In this document: piece after piece, positions 57,619 to 64,000 of the stretch | Position numbering within the stretch: the stretch's first letter is position 1 | Layout of the letters: each line of letters starts with the position of its first letter | Assembly: GCA_004794655.1 (NCBI GenBank) | Contig: SMMW01000576.1 | Span: 3,795,501-3,859,500 of the forward strand | Length of the DNA: 64,000 bases | Reading direction: 5' to 3' | Source of the DNA: Marisa cornuarietis | Lineage: Eukaryota > Mollusca > Gastropoda > Architaenioglossa > Ampullariidae | The notes under the pieces: model-generated | Told to the model about the DNA's origin: nothing | Seen by the model: the letters and a program-made list of their open reading frames with translations, nothing else | Database searches by the model: none | Translations under genes and position numbers: made by a program

Positions 57619-58909
57619 ATGGCAAAAAAAAAAAAAATCAAATCTGGGGAAACGCGTACGTGAGAATGAGTCTTCGGACAGTGAGGAAGAGGTTCGAGAG
57701 AATGTAAGAGTGAACATTGAGGGGGCCTGGCCCCGTTTTCTTCTGGTTGAGGGTGCAGAGCCGGCCCGGCCGCTCTCATCCCTTTCGCCTTTTGCGATTT
57801 CAAAGGGCTTCAAAAACATATCTACAGATTTCTCCTCCATCAAACGTTTGCGCTCTGGACAGCTTCTAGTACAGTGCGCAAACCAAAAGGCAAGTGAGGC
57901 CCTGCGCCGATGGGACGGAAAACAGTTCATCGACCGTCCTATTAAGGTAACTGTGCATCGATCCCTCAACTCTTCCAAAGGGGTCATTCGTTGTCCTGAC
58001 CTGGCTGGGATGTCGGAACCTGATATCAGGTCCGAACTGGCATACCAGGGGGTCACAGGAGTACAGAGGGTCACCCTAAGGAAGGATGGAAAATCTATAC
58101 CAACTAATACTCTATTTCTCACTTTCTGCCGTCCTTAAATACCCGATTCTATTGATGTTGGGTACTTGAGGGTAAAAGTCTCTCTTTTCATACCTTCTCC
58201 GTTGCGCTGCTTCAACTGCCAGCGTTATGGTCATGGGGCAAGCTTTTGCAAGTCCCAAGCCCGCTGCTTTCGTTGCGGTGGGACTGGCCATGCTGCAGCT
58301 GATTGCACTTCAAGCGCCAAATGCTGCAACTGTGATGGTGCCCACACGGCTTCTTCCAAAGACTGCCCAAAGTGGAAGGAAGAGGCAGCCATTCAGCGCG
58401 TACGCGCGGAATCTGGCGTTTCATACGCCGATGCTCGCCGTCGCGTTGTGGGTGGCCCCTCTTCCACTGTAGGCTCCACTTCCTACTCTGCAGTCGTGGG
58501 TAAACGACCATCAAATTCTATCGCTATCCAGACAGACATGACATGGGTCTCTTCTGAGGGCCCTGTCCCAGTCAGACATGTTATGCCCCCTCCTCCTCCT
58601 CCTGCATGCAGTGGTGGCACCCAGTCATCACAAACAACACAAACACCTCAGACCACTCAGACCACACAAGCACAAACACCACAGGCCAAACAACCTTCAC
58701 CAGTCAGACAAACTACACGCCCACAAGCACGCAACAGAAAATCACCAAAAAGAAAAAGCACTACACAACAGACAGACAAGAAAGACGCACAATCAAAACC
58801 TAAATCACCTGAAAACCCCACTACACACCACAGCACATCTGGGGCCACTACAGCAGCAACAGCAGTCCCTGTTTCAAATCGTTTTGCCACTCTTGGCGAG
58901 CAGGGTTAG
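57619..58909 (+). CDS. LINE ORF1 (Gag-like, three CCHC zinc knuckles), with one shift and one stop
   Basis: ATG at 57619 begins a lysine-rich start over a 14-base A run (57624-57637). The downstream frame is reached only by a one-base shift in this run. Then come an acidic stretch (SSDSEEEV), an RRM-like region ending NTLFLTF, an in-frame TAA at 58136-58138, and three knuckles: CFNCQRYGHGASFC, CFRCGGTGHAAADC and CCNCDGAHTASSKDC. A Pro/Gln/Thr-rich tail runs to TAG at 58907-58909. In this family ORF1 protein binds element RNA and helps target it. The annotated span joins pieces 57710-58138 and 58166-58909, which are in the same frame. Confidence 0.8.
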
Positions 58910-59021
58910 ATATAGATGAGCGGCGTTTTGCTTCGCCTTCTCCATCCCGCCGTCCCTTGCCTTCTTCATCTTTCCCCTCTTCTACCTCAGCTACTGTGAG
59001 CCTCTTTCCTCCACAGATAGC

Positions 59022-62000
59022 ATGTCTACAATCCTTCAATGGAACTGTCGAGGGATCCGAGCAAACTTTGAAGAACTTCGATGCCTAGCATCTAGCTTCT
59101 CTCTTGATGTTATAGCTCTTCAGGAGACTCTTCTCCTACCTTCTACCACCTTTTCTTTTAAAGGCTTTCACGTTTTGCGTCAGGACTCACAGGCTGACGT
59201 CCCTTCAGGTGGGACTGCTCTTATTCTCCGTTCCCACCTCTTGTTTAGCCAGATACCACTTTCCACTCTTCTTCAAGCAGTTGCTGCCCAGGTTACCTTG
59301 GGCAAAACTATCACTATCTGCAGTATCTATCTTCCTCCCTCTGCTCGGGTCTCCCGACAAGACCTTGAGGGTCTTCTGACCCAACTTCCTTCTCCCGTCC
59401 TTCTTTTGGGGGATTTTAATGGGCACCACCCCCTTTGGGGTGGAACATCGAGTGACCCTAGGGGAGAGTTGTTGGGATAACTTTTTATGGAAAGTGATCT
59501 CTGCCTTTTGAACGATGGCTCCAACACCTTTTGCCGTCCATACTGTAGCATAGTGTCAGCAGTAGATCTATCAGTGGTCAGCCCAGCACTGTTACTAGAT
59601 TTTAACTGGGCTGTACACGACGACCTGTGCGGCAGCGATCACTTTCCTATAATTTTAAAATTTTTAAGTACTCTGGAGCGGGACAAAAAGTTTTCTAATG
59701 GTGGGTGGAACCTGACTAAGGCAGACTGGCCTGCTTTTCAAGCCCTCTGCTCCACCCGCCTTTCTTCTACTTCAGATATCAACCTAGAAAAGTACAATAA
59801 TGATAAAGAGCACCCTGTTAGAATTTTTACAACTATATTAACCGAGGTTGCTTCGACAACAGTACCGAAAAAAGGGACACGGAATCAGCATCTACGTGTC
59901 CCTTGGTTTACAGAGGAGTGTCGTATGGCTCAACACGACCGAAAGAAGGCTCAGCGCCTTGCCTTTCGCCATCCCACTCCAGAAAATGTACTAAATTTTA
60001 AACGCAGCCGAGCACGAGCTCGATACATTTTTAAACAGAGTAGAAAGCTTGCGTGGCAGAGGTTTGTGTCCTCGTTATCTTCCCGCACCACCTCCCAGGC
60101 GGTGTGGGTGGCCATAAGAAAGATTAAGGGAAAGTTTCAGGCGGGCTCAGTAGGCCACCTGCGGGTTGGAGACTCCATCCTCACAGAGGCACAGGATGTT
60201 GCAAACTCATTGGCATCCACCATTGCACAAAACTCTTCTTCTTCCCACTACTCTCCAGAATTTCAGCACCTGAAGTCTGTTCAGGAATCTTCTAGCTGTG
60301 ACTTCTCTTCTAACAACTCTGAACAGTACAACCTACCTTTCTCTCTTGAAGAATTGCAGCAGGCCCTCCAGAAGTGCAACGACTCTGCACCTGGCCCAGA
60401 CAACATTTCATATCAGCTGCTGACTCATCTTCCACAGGTCTCTCTACGCCTCCTCCTAGATATCTTTAACTTAATCTGGGTGTCTGGCTGTTTCCCTCCC
60501 TCGTGGAGTGAGGCAGTCGTGGTGCCCATCCCAAAACCTGGTAAGGATCTCTCTGATCCCAACTCTTACCGTCCTATTGCCCTTACTAGTTGTCTGTGCA
60601 AAACTTTAGAACGCATGGTGAATGCCCGGCTCACGTGGCATCTTGAGTCTTATGGCCTCCTCTCCAACCTGCAGTGTGGCTTCAGAAAACACCACAGTAC
60701 CACGGACCATCTAGTCCGTTTTGAAACTTTCCTTAGAGATGCATTTGTCAGCAAAGAACATGTGTTAGGGGTCTTTTTTGATTTGGAAAAGGCGTATGAC
60801 ACAACCTGGAAGCAAGGTATTCTGTTGGACCTTCACGCCCTTGGCTTCCGGGGTCGTATGCCTATCTTCATTAAAAACTTTCTATCTCACCGACTTTTTC
60901 AAGTTCGTGTAGGCTCTATTCTGTCTGGTCCTCAGGAACAGGAAATGGGCGTCCCACAGGGCAGCATTCTTTCACCAAGTCTCTTCAACATTAAAATAGA
61001 TGCTATCCTAAAATCTGTCTCTCCAGGTTTGGAGGCCTCGTTGTATGTAGATGACTTTGCTCTCTGCATCCGAGGCCGTTTGGTGCCATGCCTCGAACGC
61101 CGGCTTCAGCTGTGCGTAAACGGTGTGCAGAAGTGGGTGACAGAAAATGGCTTCAAATTTTCTCCCACAAAGTCAGTATGCATCCACTTTTGTAAACTAC
61201 GAGGCATGTTTCCAGACCCTTGTATTTCTGTCAACGGCACGGTACTCAAAGTAGTTCAGGAAGTAAAATTTCTTGGGGTCATCTTTGACCATAAACTATC
61301 CTTTCTTCCTCATATCAGATCTCTACGCCTTTCATGTCAGAAAGCCTTGGATGTTCTTCAAGTAGTTGGCCATGTCAGCTGGGGGGCAGACCGCACGGTC
61401 CTGCTTCGCCTGTATCGTGCCCTGGTCCGCTCCAAGCTAGACTATGGATCCATCATCTATGGCTCTGCTCGAGAGTCCTATCTCAAAATTCTTGATTCTA
61501 TTCACCATCAAGGGCTCCGCATCTGTTTGGGTGCCTTTCGCACCACTCCTGTACATAGTTTGTACGCAGAAGCTGGTGAGCCTCCACTGTCCCTTCGCCG
61601 TCTGAAACTCATGCTCTCCTATGTCTGTCGCTTGAAGTCTCATCCTGAAAACCCTGCTTACCCTGCCGTCTTTGGACCACAGCGTGCTGCCCTGTATGCT
61701 ATTCGTACCAAGGAACAAAAACCATTATCACTCCGTGTGGCACCTCATCTGCAAGCTGCCGGAGTAGATATCCAGCAGGTAGAGCCTCTCCCTCTACTGC
61801 CAACTCCTCCTTGGACTCTTCCTGTTCCAGAGATCCGTCTTGATCTTACAGCCTTTAAAAAGGGGGACACTAGTGACCTCATCTTTCTTCAACGCTTTCA
61901 GGAACTTCTTTCTGACTATCCTGGATTCTGCTGTATCTTTACGGATGGTTCCAAAGTTCCAAACGGTGGCCCTGTTGCTGCGGCAGCAGTTCCATCCTGC

Positions 62001-62435
62001 CAGCCGCAACGGGCCGCTTCAGCCCGACTTGCGGATGGCTGCTCTATCTTCACAGCGGAACTTCATGCCATCTTGCTAGCCTTGCAACATGTTCACCGCT
62101 CTTCGGAGCACAACTTTTTGATCATCTCAGACTCCCTTTCTGCCCTCCAAGCTCTTCTTTCCAGTTGTTTTTACCACCCTCTCTTGGTACAAATCCACAA
62201 AATCCATGGAACACTAATTCGCCGGAACAAAGATATTGTTTTCGTTTGGGCACCTGGCCACGCTGGTATTGCTTGCAACGTCCAAGCAGACAAGGCTGCC
62301 AGGGCTGCTTGCCAGTTGTCTAGTCAGTTGAAATCGCTTGTATCATCTGACTGCAAGTCTCTCTTCCCAGCCTATGTTCAGTCCCTGTGGCAACGCCACT
62401 GTGGCAACGCGACGGGAGGAGGTGGTCTTAACTAG
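59022..62435 (+). CDS. LINE ORF2 (endonuclease, reverse transcriptase, RNase H), one internal stop
   Basis: The start ATG is followed by ILQWNCRGIRANFEELRCLA, the opening of the APE-type endonuclease; ALQET, then LLLGDFNGHHPLWGG. A single TAA at 59478-59480 splits the frame, which then continues without shift for 982 codons: GSDHFPIIL (endonuclease end), PIPKPGKDLSDPNSYRPIAL, FRKHHSTTDHLVRFE, FFDLEKAYDTTWK, GVPQGSILSPSLFNIKIDAI and YVDDFALC (61044-61055, the RT catalytic box). RNase H follows: FTDGSK (Asp codon at 61944), AELHAILLAL, ISDSLSAL, FVWAPGHAGIACNVQADKAA. It ends at TAG 62433-62435 in a shifted frame; the usual C-terminal Cys/His block (REEVVLTRLRLGHTYVT, CPWC) is in the next frame. 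So the enzyme is inactive as it stands. Confidence 0.88.
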
Positions 62436-62871
62436 ACTGAGGTTAGGACACACCTATGTCACGCAATCGTATCTCTTACGAGGTGAACCACCACCTGTTT
62501 GCCCGTGGTGTACAGAAGTTTTAAATGTTAAACATGTATAAATTACTTGCCCTGAGCTCCAGAGTACCCGTCAGCATTTTTTTCACAGCAGTTTCTGTGT
62601 CTGCTTTGTTTAGGTCCGTCCCATCGGCATCAATTTTTGCATTTTTAAGAGGGATTGGACTCTTTCATAAAATTTAAGTTTTAAATTCCTGTTAGTTTTG
62701 ACTTATGGTTTTGGTTTGTTGACGGCCTTTTGGCCACAACAACCACTTTTATACTAGAACCACTCTTTTAAAAATTCTCTTGTTTGTGTTGTCCTTATTG
62801 GAATGGCACTGTTATATCTTTTGAAGATCTCTCTGATTCCTAGAACTTTTGTCATAAATTTGTCTTTCATC

Positions 62872-62909
62872 GCCGTGATATAGCCTTAGTTGCTGGCACG
62901 GCGTTAAAC
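62872..62909 (+). repeat. LINE 3' terminal motif shared with SINE type 1
   Basis: A 38-nt motif beginning GCCGTGATATAGCCTTAGTT and ending CGGCGTTAAAC, immediately before the CAAA tail. It is nearly identical to 15747-15784 and recognisable at 24514, 46403 (-) and 3870 (-). Confidence 0.85.
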
Positions 62910-62933
62910 ACTAACAAACAAACAAACAAACAA

Positions 62934-62945
62934 AGCTGAAGGGGA
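62934..62945 (+). repeat. Target-site duplication, right copy
   Basis: AGCTGAAGGGGA follows the (CAAA)n tail of the LINE and is identical to 56977-56988. Confidence 0.85.
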
Positions 62946-63826
62946 GGGTTCAGAACATGTGGACACGTAGGTGATAAAATCAGTAGATGTCGACGGTGTC
63001 TCCATCGAAAAAGAACCCGTTGAGAATAATAATAATTTTCTAAAATGATTAGGAGCGATTATAACTAAAGTGTCATCTGTTTTTCAATATAATGCAGTAT
63101 CTCTCTCCCTCTTAAATATCAGAAAGATCTTTTCTTGTGGGGGAGAGTTTGAATTGTTTGCTATTTTAATTGATGAAAGGAATAATTGATGTGCTTTGCT
63201 GTAAGTGTGTAGCAAACGAACTGTTTCTTGAGTTAGGGTTGGTGGTTAACGTCGTTTTGAACCTGAGTGTGATAGTTCGACTTCCTAACTTGTGACTAAG
63301 ACAGTGAAGATACATGCTAACGCACCAGCTCTAAAAGGTTTATTTTATTTTGCCTCTGTTGGATTTTATTCTTTTTATCTTTTACGTTTATTGGGCTATA
63401 AGCCCAGAAGAGGCACTTGTAGCCATAAACAGTAAGTCAAAAAAAGCACAGACATATGTTACATAATAACAGTCATATATATTATATTTTCCTCGTGACT
63501 CATACCGTTTAAGGCACCTTTCTCTCTGAAAACATTCTTCAACACATGGAAAGCATGAAAAGAGGAAGAGTACGGCTTCCTTAATAAATCATATCTGTCA
63601 AAGTTACTAGTTACGATAGTACTAATATCTTTCTTTTTGTTATCTGACAGTATCTAGTTTTAAATTAATATTTTAAATCACAGGGGAATTGACGAGCGCA
63701 GAATTAAGAGGTAGTCCCAGTTATCCGTATAATAGCCATCATCAGTCTCCCATTAAAAACAAAAAAATCTTGGTAATATAAGAAGCACAATATATTTTTG
63801 TAAACAGCTGCAGTCCTTTTTGTGAA
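62946..63826. other. Intergenic between LINE and copy C
   Basis: A minus-strand LINE tail at 63384-63540. No gene otherwise. Confidence 0.5.
63384..63540 (-). mobile_element. LINE 3' end fragment
   Basis: The plus strand reads CGTTTATTGGGCTATAAGCCC, as in 39150-39172 and degraded at 10493. No coding part is recognisable. Boundaries are approximate. Confidence 0.5.
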
Positions 63827-64000
63827 TTATAACATATCTGTGTTTAACCCCATATTTTCTTCTATGATTTCATCGACCACCTTGTAGGACGGAAAATGAC
63901 CTCGTTTTCCAGTCCGTTTGTTGATGCCGACACTGAAGCCGTTCCTCAAGTTACCAACTAGTAATCGGTCTTTACTGCGGAAAACGTAGGTTTGAATGTG
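63827..64000 (-). CDS. FUT8-like: FUT8-like alpha-1,6-fucosyltransferase, copy C (partial last exon)
   Basis: 57 residues on the minus strand from the window edge to TAA at 63829-63827. The frame reads HIQTYVFRSKDRLLVGNLRN, then FSVGINKRTGKRGHFPSYKV, then VDEIIEENMG. This is the C-terminal SH3-like end of a third FUT8-like paralogue. It keeps the segment missing from copy A, and its end (SYKVVDEIIEENMG) is identical to that of copy A, so A and C may be closer to each other than to B. The acceptor and all earlier exons lie beyond the window. Confidence 0.85.
   Translation of the reverse strand, partial: HIQTYVFRSKDRLLVGNLRNGFSVGINKRTGKRGHFPSYKVVDEIIEENMGLNTDML

Larger units (their letters stand above)
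56989..62933 (+). mobile_element. Full-length I/Nimb-type non-LTR retrotransposon (about 5.9 kb)
   Basis: The element starts TGCCCCCGTGGGCCCGG, has a 5' untranslated region to 57618, ORF1 57619-58909, ORF2 59022-62435 and a 3' region to a (CAAA)n tail at 62917-62934. A 12-bp direct repeat flanks it. ORF1 with CCHC knuckles plus ORF2 with endonuclease, RT and RNase H in that order define the I superfamily; the RT blocks resemble molluscan Nimb elements, though the clade call needs a tree. Damage is light: a poly(A) length shift, one stop in each ORF, and a C-terminal rearrangement. This implies a recent insertion. The last 38 bases before the tail match the SINE type 1 tails in this window. 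Confidence 0.88.

Noticed and set aside
57342..58122. Long minus-strand frames of 153 and 195 codons
   Set aside because: Antisense to the LINE 5' region and ORF1; no domain recognised, and the sense strand explains the coding bias.
58578..58919. Histidine/proline-rich plus-strand frame
   Set aside because: Frame-shifted shadow of the Pro/Gln/Thr-rich ORF1 tail.

Overview
This is a stretch of invertebrate nuclear DNA, most likely from a mollusc and plausibly a gastropod. That placement is an inference from three things: a multi-exon FUT8-type glycosyltransferase with GT-AG introns, a P2X7-C-terminal-like domain, and a repeat content of Nimb/I, CR1, L2-like and Tx1-L1-type LINEs plus tRNA-derived SINEs. 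There is no prokaryotic gene organisation, rRNA, CRISPR array or phage. Most of the window is transposable-element debris and AT-rich non-coding sequence.

The host-gene content is a cluster of three FUT8-like (GT23, alpha-1,6-fucosyltransferase) paralogues. Copy A (+) enters from the left edge: its last six exons lie at 4-9316, and its final exon has lost 27 codons, in frame, from the C-terminal SH3-like domain. Copy B (-) occupies 18275-29018 with nine visible exons, an uninterrupted 582-residue reading frame and only the initiator exon unseen. Copy C (-) contributes its last exon at 63827-64000 and continues past the right edge. A and B are convergent; B and C point the same way. The exon sizes shared by A and B (115, 223, 232, 177, 151 nt) are identical, so the cluster arose by duplication of a whole intron-containing gene.

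Layout. 1-9316: copy A with a Tx1-like LINE and SINEs in its large intron. 9317-15200: a CR1 fragment, a short relic of a FUT8 last exon and an inverted decayed LINE. 15201-16206: a broken P2X7-C-terminal-like fragment (-). 18275-29018: copy B, with LINE and SINE fragments in its introns. 29019-40000: an L2-like LINE lacking the core of its endonuclease, a degenerate tandem repeat, a MITE-like element, a THAP-domain exon, a CR1 copy with an open 413-aa reading frame and another LINE tail. 40000-47980: no gene recognised. 47985-51615: a decayed Tx1-L1 LINE. 53160-56045: a decayed LINE and a decayed P-element/THAP9-like transposase (-). 56989-62933: an essentially full-length I/Nimb-type LINE flanked by a 12-bp target-site duplication, with an ORF1 bearing three CCHC knuckles and an ORF2 bearing endonuclease, RT and RNase H. 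63384-64000: a LINE tail and copy C.

Two observations deserve most attention: the divergent FUT8-like cluster (SH3 loss in A, an Asp-to-Glu change at the donor-sugar site in B), and the 3' tail of the full-length LINE, which recurs as the 3' tail of four SINE copies in the same window and suggests a LINE/SINE partnership. No novel defence-like or enzymatic system was found. All coordinates and exon joins were read by eye.
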